Shown here piece by piece: positions 1-7,367 of a stretch of DNA of 44,744 nucleotides. The DNA is from Bacteroidaceae bacterium (GTDB lineage Bacteria; Bacteroidota; Bacteroidia; Bacteroidales; Bacteroidaceae): NCBI GenBank assembly GCA_017965425.1, contig JAGCPY010000037.1:1-44744 (forward strand). The letters run 5' to 3'. The translations under genes were made by a program, and so were the position numbers. Position 1 is the first letter of the stretch. Each line of letters begins with the position of its first letter. The notes under the pieces are model-generated. The model was not told the origin of the DNA and searched no databases. It saw only the letters and a program-made list of their open reading frames with translations.

Positions 1-413
1 ATTCTTCGTCTTTGAACCATCATAAACATCCTGTAATTGTTGAGGTGGCAACTTTACACGTTGTGAATTGCTTGAAATTCTTCGTCTTTGAACCATCATA
101 AACATCTGGCCAAAGGCAAACCAACCACAGCCGGAGTTGTGAATTGCTTGAAATTCTTCGTCTTTGAACCATCATAAACATCATAATTGGGAAAATTGCA
201 CCCATAATAATAGTTGTGAATTGCTTGAAATTCTTCGTCTTTGAACCATCATAAACATCCATTGTCTGAATAACTGAAAGCAGGGTAGCGTTGTGAATTG
301 CTTGAAATTCTTCGTCTTTGAACCATCATAAACATCCAGACAGATTTTGCTAGCCATCAGATTGATGTTGTGAATTGCTTGAAATTCTTCGTCTTTGAAC
401 CATCATAAACATC
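1..413 (+). CRISPR. Type II-C CRISPR array, right-hand end (five complete 47-bp repeats plus one partial)
   Basis: The first 30 bases are the 3' part of a repeat cut by the window edge. Five complete, identical 47-bp repeats follow at 60-106, 136-182, 213-259, 290-336 and 367-413; each begins GTTGTGAATTGC and ends CATCATAAACATC. Spacers are 29, 29, 30, 30 and 30 bp (31-59, 107-135, 183-212, 260-289, 337-366) and unrelated to each other. The plus strand is the crRNA sense, because the 5' half of the plus-strand repeat pairs with the tracrRNA anti-repeat at 6166-6185. The array therefore runs convergently to the cas genes. The last repeat is not degenerate. I found no spacer match inside this window. 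The array continues to the left, so its size is unknown. GTTG at repeat positions 1-4 and TCTTTG at 26-31 are spaced like a Bacteroidetes promoter. Confidence 0.98.
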
Positions 414-484
414 TTGATATGTGTAAGATGGTATAATACAAAGGCTTATGGCTACTATTAGAAATTAAAAAAGAATGATGGAAT

Positions 485-522
485 AATAGCGGATAGCGTC
501 GATGATGACGGAATCCGCTATT
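485..522. terminator. Stem-loop between the array and cas2, probable bidirectional terminator
   Basis: AATAGCGGAT at 485-494 and its exact complement ATCCGCTATT at 513-522 form a 10-bp stem with an 18-nt loop. It lies at the convergence point of the plus-strand array and the minus-strand cas2 gene, whose stop is 12 bp to the right. No strong T-run follows on either side, so termination is inferred from position and symmetry. Confidence 0.6.
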
Positions 523-534
523 CAAAGATGATGT

Positions 535-882
535 TTAGAAGAGTTCAAGCTGTTGGCCAGGAGCTGATGGTGCTTTCTCTTTCTGACCATAGAAAAGCTG
601 TATGTCGCCAAACTGCTTATCTGTGATACCTAAAATGCCAACATTTCCATATTCAGGCAATGCCGCTTTGACGCGCTTGATGTGGACATCCATGTTCTCG
701 CGACTGGCACAATGGCGGATGTAGATGGAGAATTGAAACATCGTGAAGCCGTCGCCTTGCAAATCCTTTCGGAACTTCGCCGCTGCTTTGCGTTCCTTCT
801 TGGTGTCTGTTGGCAGGTCGAAGAAAACGAGAATCCACATAACTCGATACTGGCTAAATCGTGAAGATTCTTCAATCATCAT
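535..882 (-). CDS. cas2: CRISPR-associated endoribonuclease Cas2
   Basis: Cas2 is the small dimeric partner of Cas1 in the spacer-integration complex. The protein is 115 aa when started at the MMIEESS methionine, 4 nt after the cas1 stop. A longer frame running back into cas1 (to 972) is not used here because that part is an out-of-frame overlap with cas1. The N-terminal ferredoxin-like strand WILVFFDLPT carries the conserved Asp22 of the family, and the rest (FRKDL, GFTMFQFSIY, GDIQLF) fits Cas2 throughout. The C-terminus ends in a short Pro/Gln-rich stretch and LELF. It is the last gene of the minus-strand cas cluster and faces the array. No csn2 or cas4 is present, which fits subtype II-C. 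Confidence 0.96.
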   Translation of the reverse strand: MMIEESSRFSQYRVMWILVFFDLPTDTKKERKAAAKFRKDLQGDGFTMFQFSIYIRHCASRENMDVHIKRVKAALPEYGNVGILGITDKQFGDIQLFYGQKEKAPSAPGQQLELF

Positions 883-886
883 AGCC

Positions 887-1825
887 TTAATTCTCCATTT
901 GAGGATAGCTGATTTTGCGAAGTTCTCCCCTGAAGCATTTGTAGAGCGAAGCCGTGGTCTGTGAGGCTGCAATCATCAGCGGGCTGTGCTTGCCGTCGAT
1001 GATGACGTCCAAGACGGGAATGGTGAGCAGTTCAGCTTTCAGTTCCTTGGTCAGTTCTGAGTAGTCAATGTTCTTTCGGAGTATCTTGATAACCAGTTCG
1101 TCCACGTAAGGACGATAAGGTTCCATGATGTCATCTGCCAGACAGTAGGCGTTGTAGCGATTGTGGTGATGGATGCCGAGTGTGGGGAGCAGGCCACTGC
1201 CGACCAGCGACCTGGCGATGACCCCACGAAGGATGGCATAGCCGTAGTTCAGAAGGTTGTTGGGTGGATCGCCCTCGCGACCTCTGACAAAGTTGGGAAT
1301 CTCGGGGAACAGGTTGCGCCAGTAGTAAGCCGCAGCGCGTGCTTCGAGGTTGTCTGCATCGCCGCTGCGCACTTCTTCCACCCACACTTTCATGCAGCGG
1401 GTCTCTGCTTCCGTGTTTGTGCGCAGGACCACTTCTTGATTGGCAATCTTCTGCCGGATGGTTTGCTGCCACAATTGTTTGCGCAAGGGTAAAGAGGCAT
1501 CGAGCTGGTCGCGGAACCGCTCGTTCTGTAACGTATTGCCATAGAGAGGAAGCATCAGTCCCGTAGGCATACTGCGGCTGTCGCAAGTGATGACGGCTGC
1601 GTTGTTTTCCAACAGGGCTTCCATCGCGCCTGTGGTGATGGTGATGCGTTTGTTGTCGAGCACCACTACGCCGATGTCTTCTATGGGAATCGTGCGCTCG
1701 TTCATGCGCTTGAAAGCCTCCGGCACCGTGTCGTTCTTCTCGATGTCGGGAATCTGAATGACTAACTGCTTGTTGCGTAGGCTGAGGTAAGCTGGGTTTG
1801 AGAAGCAAAGGGTTTTCTTGATCAT
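887..1825 (-). CDS. cas1: CRISPR-associated integrase Cas1 (type II)
   Basis: Cas1 is the metal-dependent integrase that inserts new spacers together with Cas2. The 312-aa product begins MIKKTLCFSNPAYLS; an upstream in-frame start at 1915 would overlap cas9 and is less likely. The protein has the usual N-terminal beta domain (about 1-75) and C-terminal helical domain. The expected catalytic residues are visible: Glu161 in NLEARAAAYYW, His220 in LGIHHHNRYN, and Glu235 in LADDIMEPYRP. The gene is separated from cas9 by 58 bp that contain a terminator-like hairpin and from cas2 by 4 bp, so cas1 and cas2 are translationally close while cas9 may be partly uncoupled. Confidence 0.97.
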   Translation of the reverse strand: MIKKTLCFSNPAYLSLRNKQLVIQIPDIEKNDTVPEAFKRMNERTIPIEDIGVVVLDNKRITITTGAMEALLENNAAVITCDSRSMPTGLMLPLYGNTLQNERFRDQLDASLPLRKQLWQQTIRQKIANQEVVLRTNTEAETRCMKVWVEEVRSGDADNLEARAAAYYWRNLFPEIPNFVRGREGDPPNNLLNYGYAILRGVIARSLVGSGLLPTLGIHHHNRYNAYCLADDIMEPYRPYVDELVIKILRKNIDYSELTKELKAELLTIPVLDVIIDGKHSPLMIAASQTTASLYKCFRGELRKISYPQMEN

Positions 1826-1835
1826 AGGCTTGGAA

Positions 1836-1870
1836 ATAAAAAAAGAGCCCACAATTGTGTTGTGGACTCT
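1836..1870 (-). terminator. Hairpin plus T-run between cas9 and cas1 (terminator or attenuator)
   Basis: Read on the minus strand, AGAGTCCACAA (1870-1860) pairs with TTGTGGGCTCT (1854-1844) over 11 bp with one G-T wobble and a 5-nt loop, followed by a run of seven Ts. This is a textbook intrinsic terminator placed just after the cas9 stop and before the cas1 start. It would limit cas1-cas2 expression from the cas9 promoter. Confidence 0.8.
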
Positions 1871-1883
1871 TACAGTTATACAG

Positions 1884-4800
1884 TTAGCTTTCTTTCGATG
1901 GCAGGATGTCGCCAAGGTGGTTGACGCGAACTTTTATAACACCTTCGAGGGGTGCTAATGATTTAATGTTTCGGAAAGCAATATCTTTCAGCAATTTCTC
2001 TTCTGCAACTGTTGTCTCAAGGTGATGCCTGAAGACATATTCCCTGATTATTTGTTTTCCATAATCCACTCTTGATAATTTTTGTACCCGATACAACCGT
2101 TTACTTATCTCCGCTTTGTTCTTTGGGTCAAACAGATCAATGCTCTGCGGGTCGAAACCATGTTCAATATCAGGGAAGATGAAGTATTCGTTCTGTTTCA
2201 TTGAGAAAAGGAAGTGCCATCCTTCAGTTGCATGGTATTCTGTGTCCACTACAGGGATACCCAGAGCCTTGCGTGTCGTAGCTTCCAGGAATGAGACGGC
2301 AACATCTTGTAGGTTGCCAGCGGAGTCACGATAAATGGCAATATGGTGGGTACTGGCAGTCTGCACGTAATCTACGGGGCGCTTCTGGCCTTCACCGTCA
2401 GTAATCGTATGCCCGAAATGGTCTTTGGCCTCATGCAATGGAATCGCCGAAAGGACACCCCGTAAGCGTACACTCTTGATGGTAATCCCTTTCTCCTTGT
2501 TTAAGTAGATGGGATTCTCGTCCAAGTTGGAAAAAGCTTTCTTGGGGTCTCCGTTGAATTCTTCTAATCGGGCAAGCAAGATGCGGCGAACGCCTGCATC
2601 GATAACTTTGTCTATCTTGAGGTCGGGTGAAATGGGCTTGCGAATGGGATAATAGTCTTCAAAATAGACCAGCTTGACTTGTGGCGGAACCTGTTCTGCA
2701 TGTAGCTCATTTAGCCAAATAGGATTCTTCTCAGGGGAGTTCTTGCCCGTGAAAGCCTTTTTCGGGTCGTTGTCGAACTGGGCGAGTCGAGCAAGGACGG
2801 CTTCGCGATAGACTTTTTTAGCGATGAGGCTGGCACGTTCAGGCGTCATCTTCCCGTCCACCTTTACCATTTCCGAGACGCGATGTAGTGTGTGGCCATA
2901 GATGGTTTCGTTGTGCAGTTGGCCACGTGGAGTCAGCTGGACTTTTTTCCGAGTTCCACCTTTGACCTTGCTCTTGTTGACATTCTGGGTCATCACCTTG
3001 TTCTTGGCCTTGATGGAAATAAGGATGTCTTCGAGTTGTCGTTTGGCTTCGGCACGGAACTGATCAAGCGGCATAGGCGCACGGAATCGCAGTTTCCCTC
3101 GCCCGTCGCGGTAGAGGCAGCGCTGCTCGATGCCATAGATGCTACTACTGCGGTCACTTCGGGCATTCAGGTTGTTGAGGTATTGAATGAAGGCGGGCTG
3201 TGTGAATGCGATGGTCAATGCGTCCATAGCATGGTGGCGATGGTCATTGCGCTTTGTCCAGTCTTTAATATGCCGGATAATGCGTCCGTCCTTGTCTTGA
3301 TAAGTCTCTGTGAGTCCCAGCCGCTCGTACTTGTCCCAGTTCAGTTCTTGCATGACATCGACAAGCTGCCAGTCTTCGCGCAAACGGTCGGTGATGCTGC
3401 CGACGGTTGGGATGACCTGTGGCACCATATCTTCAAGGATCTCTCGCGCCTTTTTGGCAATGTATTGAGAGTTGCGGAGGTCACGGTCGATGAATCCTTC
3501 AGGGATGTCGGCTTCGCGCATCAGGAGCTTATCATGTTTTGCCTTAGATATAGAACCTTGCCTGTAGAGAGCATCAATCTTGTTTTTGTATTCAACAGCT
3601 CTCTCTTCACCCCATTTGCTGAAGATGTAGTCGTAGGCTGTGGCATTGCTCTTTTCGATATTGATGTCGCGTGCCTCCAAGGTCTTGTTGGAGAAGGAGT
3701 CGTCAAAGAGCCGTGCCTGCGGGATAATGTGCTCAATGTCAAATTCCTTACTGAATAGCTTTTCCTTGGGGATATAGGTGCCAGAGTAGAGTGTATGGAA
3801 ACCATTGTCCTTCAGTTCCATGTAGAGACGATAGCGTAGGATGTCATTTCGGCTGACGTGCAGAATGCCAAACTCCGTTTCGAGAATCTTCCGGTATTTC
3901 TCATTCAGTGTATTGGCTTCGTTAATGGCTTGCGTCATGGACTCGCGCTCTTTGGCATTTTTCTTTAGTTCACGCGCCAGTTCTATTCGTATTTCATCTG
4001 GTTTTCCATACTCTACGGAAATCGCATTAACCACATTGATCATTTGGTTCAGAATCTTTTCGACAACAGGATTACGGAGAGAGTTGCGAGGCAGAAGTTC
4101 AAGGTGGTCTGTATAATCTCTTTCTGCCAATTCTTTCTTAGTTCGGGAACGTTCGGAATGCCGATAACCTGCATACTCGCACGCAACGCTGTAGTCGTTG
4201 CCAGCCTTTAGGAAAGGAAGGATTTTGCGAATTGCCTTAGAACTGAGGCTGCCATAGTCCTCTTGGAAGGTGACGTTTGCGAGGATTTGGGCATACTCAC
4301 GCTCGCAATGGCATAACTCTTGGAGCTTGATAATCAGGGAGTCGTTGCCAGTCTTGGAGTTATCACCTTCGTAGGAGTATAGCAAATGCCAGAGCCGATA
4401 GAATGGCTGCTGGTCGAAAGCGTGGCCTTCCAGTTCGGGGTTGAAATGAAGAATGGCCACATTCATATCCAAGGCGGCGAAGACTTGGCTGGTAACTTCT
4501 TCAATGTCGTTGGCTTTCAGCTTTGTGATGTCGTATTCGTTATGTCCAGACCGACTGATAATGTCAAAGAAAGCACGATAGAGCGTAGTGATTGTTCGGT
4601 TACCCTCCACCTCTTTATAATTAAGGTCGTATTTCTTTGCCGCTTTGCCGAAGAGCAAAGTCAGCACGTCGCGTTTTGTAAGTTTCTCCTTATACATCAA
4701 TTCACGTGCGAGAATCTCTTTTTCCTCCTGATGGAGGAAACGACGCTTTTCTGTAGCAGAGAAGAGATCTTCTCCAGCATCTTCGTATTCAACTTGCAGG

Positions 4801-6056
4801 TTATTGAGGATTTGCCAAACTTTGAATTCTTGGAATAGGGGAGACGATTTGGGACAGACTTTGAGCCCCACGGTTTTCGTTCGTGTCTTACCATCCTCAA
4901 CGACTTCAACTTGCCGATGTTCGAAAGTGCAAATGTCCAGCATCGCTTTTTTGCTCTTGAGCGGACGCTGGTAGAAAATGACGCAGTCGCGGATGATTTT
5001 CTTCAGTTCGGGTGTGAGTTCTTGGTGGAAGCGAGCCTGCATCTCCCAGATACACTCGAACTCATCTAAGTAATCTTGCCGATAGAAAGTCTTGTTCTTC
5101 AAGCTGTAGTGAGGGTTGTTCTCCAGCTGAGCCATGATGTATTGACCAATGGTCTGATGATTGAAGAACAGCTCTTTGGAACGGTCGCTGATGGCTCCGA
5201 GGTAGCCACTGCTTCCAGTAATGGCTCCGTTGATATCAGCAATGACAAAAGCCAGCTCCTCACGGCTGAGTTTTCTTTTCAAGGCTTCCGCCCGCCATCG
5301 ATATTGCTGAAGGCGGCGGTCAGCTCCTTTGTTGTCGGCTGTGTAGATGCCATACTTCGCGAGGAATATCTTGGAAGTGTTGGTCTTGGACTTATTCTGT
5401 AGTTGTTGGTAAAAGTCATCCGTGAGAATATCCGAATGAAATGTTTGCTGGAATGCCCAGATTGCATTCATTTCTTCTGCCAAGTCGGAGCGATAGAAGT
5501 CTGGGATATACTTCTTGCCCTCTTGAAGAAGTGCATAAGCGTATTGACCAGGAGTGAGATGATTGTCATGAAGCTGTTTGGCCACCTCCATGCCGTCAAT
5601 CAGCGTACCTTCCTCCGAGGACTTGGCCTTACGGCTACTCTTGTATCCACGCTTCTTGTTGATCATCAGAAGAATGCGGGCAAGCTCCAGGAGTGTTACT
5701 TCTTCTGTGGCAGCTTTGGCGCGTGCTCGCAGGGTATCGAAGGTTGAACGAGGTCCGATTTCTGTAAGAATGCTATCATCAGTGATAATGCCGGCTTCTT
5801 TCAGGGTTCTGACTAAATAATCTCGACGCAACTTATAGCGCTGAAGGTTGCGTCGCATACTTCGCTTGAGGGTGCGGTCGGCATTCGTTGTGATGCTTTT
5901 GCCTTTCTCGAAATTGGTTTGCTCGTCAACGGTCAATGGTACGACTCTTACGCCTAACTTGACGATGGAGGAACGTTCATGTTCCTCTTCGGCTTCGTTG
6001 ACCAATGCCCAGCCAATGCTTGTAGTGCCTAAATCCAGTCCTAAAATGCGTTTCAT
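1884..6056 (-). CDS. cas9: CRISPR-associated endonuclease Cas9, subtype II-C
   Basis: This is the RNA-guided dual-nuclease effector that cuts DNA matching the crRNA. At 1390 aa it has the size of the large Bacteroidetes II-C Cas9 proteins. RuvC-I is at the N-terminus (LGLDLGTTSIGWA, Asp8). The Arg-rich bridge helix covers about residues 60-85 (RSMRRNLQRYKLRRDY). RuvC-II has Glu692 in IRIELARE. The HNH domain has FDIEHIIPQ with His776 near residue 770-810. RuvC-III has His942 and Asp945 in HHAMDALTIAF. All catalytic residues are intact. The C-terminal wedge and PAM-interacting part (about 1040-1390) holds a duplicated motif, DPKKAF...NPIWLN at 1098-1116 and DPKKAF...NPIYLN at 1170-1186. The start is 4 residues before LGLDLG, as in the family. 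The gene diverges from the tracrRNA gene. PAM preference cannot be read from the sequence. Confidence 0.98.
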   Translation of the reverse strand: MKRILGLDLGTTSIGWALVNEAEEEHERSSIVKLGVRVVPLTVDEQTNFEKGKSITTNADRTLKRSMRRNLQRYKLRRDYLVRTLKEAGIITDDSILTEIGPRSTFDTLRARAKAATEEVTLLELARILLMINKKRGYKSSRKAKSSEEGTLIDGMEVAKQLHDNHLTPGQYAYALLQEGKKYIPDFYRSDLAEEMNAIWAFQQTFHSDILTDDFYQQLQNKSKTNTSKIFLAKYGIYTADNKGADRRLQQYRWRAEALKRKLSREELAFVIADINGAITGSSGYLGAISDRSKELFFNHQTIGQYIMAQLENNPHYSLKNKTFYRQDYLDEFECIWEMQARFHQELTPELKKIIRDCVIFYQRPLKSKKAMLDICTFEHRQVEVVEDGKTRTKTVGLKVCPKSSPLFQEFKVWQILNNLQVEYEDAGEDLFSATEKRRFLHQEEKEILARELMYKEKLTKRDVLTLLFGKAAKKYDLNYKEVEGNRTITTLYRAFFDIISRSGHNEYDITKLKANDIEEVTSQVFAALDMNVAILHFNPELEGHAFDQQPFYRLWHLLYSYEGDNSKTGNDSLIIKLQELCHCEREYAQILANVTFQEDYGSLSSKAIRKILPFLKAGNDYSVACEYAGYRHSERSRTKKELAERDYTDHLELLPRNSLRNPVVEKILNQMINVVNAISVEYGKPDEIRIELARELKKNAKERESMTQAINEANTLNEKYRKILETEFGILHVSRNDILRYRLYMELKDNGFHTLYSGTYIPKEKLFSKEFDIEHIIPQARLFDDSFSNKTLEARDINIEKSNATAYDYIFSKWGEERAVEYKNKIDALYRQGSISKAKHDKLLMREADIPEGFIDRDLRNSQYIAKKAREILEDMVPQVIPTVGSITDRLREDWQLVDVMQELNWDKYERLGLTETYQDKDGRIIRHIKDWTKRNDHRHHAMDALTIAFTQPAFIQYLNNLNARSDRSSSIYGIEQRCLYRDGRGKLRFRAPMPLDQFRAEAKRQLEDILISIKAKNKVMTQNVNKSKVKGGTRKKVQLTPRGQLHNETIYGHTLHRVSEMVKVDGKMTPERASLIAKKVYREAVLARLAQFDNDPKKAFTGKNSPEKNPIWLNELHAEQVPPQVKLVYFEDYYPIRKPISPDLKIDKVIDAGVRRILLARLEEFNGDPKKAFSNLDENPIYLNKEKGITIKSVRLRGVLSAIPLHEAKDHFGHTITDGEGQKRPVDYVQTASTHHIAIYRDSAGNLQDVAVSFLEATTRKALGIPVVDTEYHATEGWHFLFSMKQNEYFIFPDIEHGFDPQSIDLFDPKNKAEISKRLYRVQKLSRVDYGKQIIREYVFRHHLETTVAEEKLLKDIAFRNIKSLAPLEGVIKVRVNHLGDILPSKES

Positions 6057-6081
6057 AAGGAAAATGAGTTTGTTTACAGGG

Positions 6082-6089
6082 CAAAAGTA
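6082..6089 (-). promoter_or_regulatory. Candidate cas9 promoter (-7 element)
   Basis: On the minus strand TACTTTTG fits the Bacteroidetes -7 consensus TAnnTTTG and lies 26 bp upstream of the cas9 ATG. No good TTTG is seen at the -33 position, so this is a weak or regulated candidate. It stands about 40 bp from the divergent tracrRNA promoter. Confidence 0.5.
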
Positions 6090-6129
6090 AGAAAAATAAC
6101 TGGAATGAGGAGAATTATTTGCCGAAAAG

Positions 6130-6160
6130 TTTGCTCTCTCATGAAGATTTAATACCTTTG
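6130..6160 (+). promoter_or_regulatory. tracrRNA promoter (-33 TTTG, -7 TACCTTTG)
   Basis: TTTG at 6130-6133 and TACCTTTG at 6153-6160 are separated by 19 bp, an excellent match to the Bacteroidetes housekeeping promoter. The predicted start is near 6167, at the first base of the anti-repeat. Confidence 0.85.
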
Positions 6161-6165
6161 CCCTC

Positions 6166-6248
6166 GAATTTCAGCAATTCACAATAAGGATTATTCCGTT
6201 GTGAAAACATTCAGGTTCCTGCCCTCGTCCTTCAACGGGGGCTTTCTT
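6166..6248 (+). ncRNA. tracrRNA of the type II-C system
   Basis: The trans-activating RNA pairs with the crRNA repeat and holds Cas9. The 5' part (6166-6185) is an anti-repeat: its reverse complement matches the first 21 bases of the CRISPR repeat with one bulged base and a G-U at the end. Next comes AATAAGGATTATTCCG, resembling the nexus of known II-C tracrRNAs, then a small AGG/CCT hairpin, then a strong terminator. The length of about 80 nt and its place beside cas9 fit the family. An internal GTTGTGAA (6198-6205) is identical to the first eight bases of the repeat and can pair with the RNA's own anti-repeat (TTCACAA, 6178-6184). Confidence 0.93.
6221..6248 (+). terminator. tracrRNA intrinsic terminator
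   Basis: GCCCTCGT (6221-6228) pairs with ACGGGGGC (6235-6242) around a 6-nt loop and is followed by TTTCTTT. The 8-bp stem has one T-G wobble. It is also the last structural hairpin of the tracrRNA. Confidence 0.9.
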
Positions 6249-6285
6249 TGTTTAGAGAGGCCAATTCTATACCCGCAGAGGGAAA

Positions 6286-6324
6286 GAAAAAACCTGGAAA
6301 AGTCCGTACCGGAACTTTCCCAGG
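6286..6324 (-). terminator. Terminator downstream of tRNA-Ser
   Basis: On the minus strand CCTGGGAAAGT...ACTTTTCCAGG forms a long stem, followed by six Ts (6292-6287). It lies about 40 bp beyond the 3' end of tRNA-Ser and faces away from the tracrRNA terminator. Confidence 0.85.
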
Positions 6325-6361
6325 TGATTGTTCTCTATAAACTTGATTGAAAACCTTATTG

Positions 6362-6449
6362 CGGAGAGAGAGGGATTCAAACCCCCGGAACGGACAAGCC
6401 GTTCACCGGATTTCGAGTCCGGCCCAATCGGTCACTCTGGCATCTCTCC
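6362..6449 (-). tRNA. tRNA-Ser (anticodon CGA)
   Basis: The 88-nt gene folds as a class II tRNA. The acceptor stem is GGAGAGA/TCTCTCC with discriminator G, as expected for serine. The anticodon stem CCGGA/TCCGG holds a CTCGAAA loop with anticodon CGA, reading UCG. The long variable arm is AACGG/CCGTT and the T-arm is GGGGG/CCCTC with loop TTTGAAT. CCA is not encoded; the genome reads GCA after the acceptor stem. The gene has its own promoter and terminator. Confidence 0.97.
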
Positions 6450-6462
6450 TCGAAAACGGGGG

Positions 6463-6495
6463 CAAAGGTACAAAAAACTTTCTTTGAACGGGCAA
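6463..6495 (-). promoter_or_regulatory. tRNA-Ser promoter
   Basis: On the minus strand TACCTTTG (6470-6463) is a perfect -7 element 14 bp upstream of the mature tRNA 5' end. A TTG at 6495-6493 lies about 22 bp further up as a fair -33 element. Confidence 0.75.
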
Positions 6496-6548
6496 TATCA
6501 ACGTCCTTTTTTTTTGCCTTAACGATATTTAATGAAACTGGGGGTCGG

Positions 6549-7367
6549 CTATTGAACGATGAACCAAGGATTGTGTAGGTCGGCTTTGTTGTAGGTGAGG
6601 GGCTTTCCTGTCTGTGCATCAACCATCGAATGTCCTGCGGCTAAGGCAATGGCGTGGCCGGCCGCGGTGTCCCATTCCATGGTGGGGGCGAATCGGGGAT
6701 AGATGTCTGCTTTGCCTTCGGCGACGAGACAGATTTTCAAGCTGCTGCCGCTGCTGGAAAGTTGTAGGTCGGGATGTTCCTTGCGCAGTTCATCGATAAA
6801 TGTCTCTGTCTCGGGGCTGAGGTGGCTGCGCGAGGCGACACAGATGTATGGACGATTCGTGGCAGGGAGGACAGGGAGAGGCTGGGCATCTTTGAGGAGA
6901 TTCGTCAGGTCCTCTTTTTCATGGACAATGGCTTTCCATGCATGTGGTTCTGGTCTCAGGCTGCCAAAGAACAATGCACCCGCCTCGTTCTCCTGGTCAG
7001 GTGCGGGTTTATAGATCACACCGAGGACGGGGGTGCCATTTTCGACGAGGGCGATATTGACGGTGAATTCACCGTTTCGTTTGATGAACTCTTTTGTTCC
7101 GTCCAAAGGATCTACGATCCACAGACGTTGCCACGTGCGTCGTACCTCGAAGGGCAAGTGGGCTCCCTCTTCGCTGAGGACGGGGATGCCTGTTGGTTCA
7201 AGCAGGCTGGTGATGCGGGCATGTGCGGCCTTGTCTGCTCGTGTCAATGGCGAGTTATCGGCCTTACGCTCAATGCCGAAATCGGCAGCAGGGTCGTCGT
7301 AGATGGCCATGATGTCGCCTCCTGCGTCGAGGGCGGCATGGATGGCAAGGGATAGAAGGGCTGTCAT
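6549..7367 (-). CDS. cysQ: 3'(2'),5'-bisphosphate nucleotidase CysQ
   Basis: CysQ hydrolyses adenosine 3',5'-bisphosphate (PAP), the by-product of sulfate assimilation and of acyl-carrier-protein activation, to AMP in the cytoplasm. The 272-aa protein belongs to the inositol-monophosphatase fold. The metal site is visible: [11 protein letters not shown], then LSEEG, the signature [13 protein letters not shown] at about 85-97, and the C-terminal [14 protein letters not shown]. Length is normal. Its ATG overlaps the TGA of the upstream transporter gene by 4 bp (ATGA), so the two are translationally coupled in one operon. The pairing of a PAP phosphatase with a transporter suggests sulfur metabolism, but the link is only positional. 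Confidence 0.93.
   Translation of the reverse strand: MTALLSLAIHAALDAGGDIMAIYDDPAADFGIERKADNSPLTRADKAAHARITSLLEPTGIPVLSEEGAHLPFEVRRTWQRLWIVDPLDGTKEFIKRNGEFTVNIALVENGTPVLGVIYKPAPDQENEAGALFFGSLRPEPHAWKAIVHEKEDLTNLLKDAQPLPVLPATNRPYICVASRSHLSPETETFIDELRKEHPDLQLSSSGSSLKICLVAEGKADIYPRFAPTMEWDTAAGHAIALAAGHSMVDAQTGKPLTYNKADLHNPWFIVQ

Noticed and set aside
20-262. Open frame on the minus strand over the CRISPR array
   Set aside because: It is made of repeat units (MDVYDGSKTKNF repeated) and is an artefact of the array.
414-480. Possible leader next to the last repeat
   Set aside because: The stretch is AT-rich but has no TAnnTTTG on either strand, and crRNA sense points toward it, so it is more likely the downstream end; acquisition polarity stays open.
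882-972. N-terminal extension of cas2 into cas1
   Set aside because: The extension overlaps the conserved cas1 end in another frame; the MMIEESS start 4 bp after the cas1 stop fits Cas2 length.
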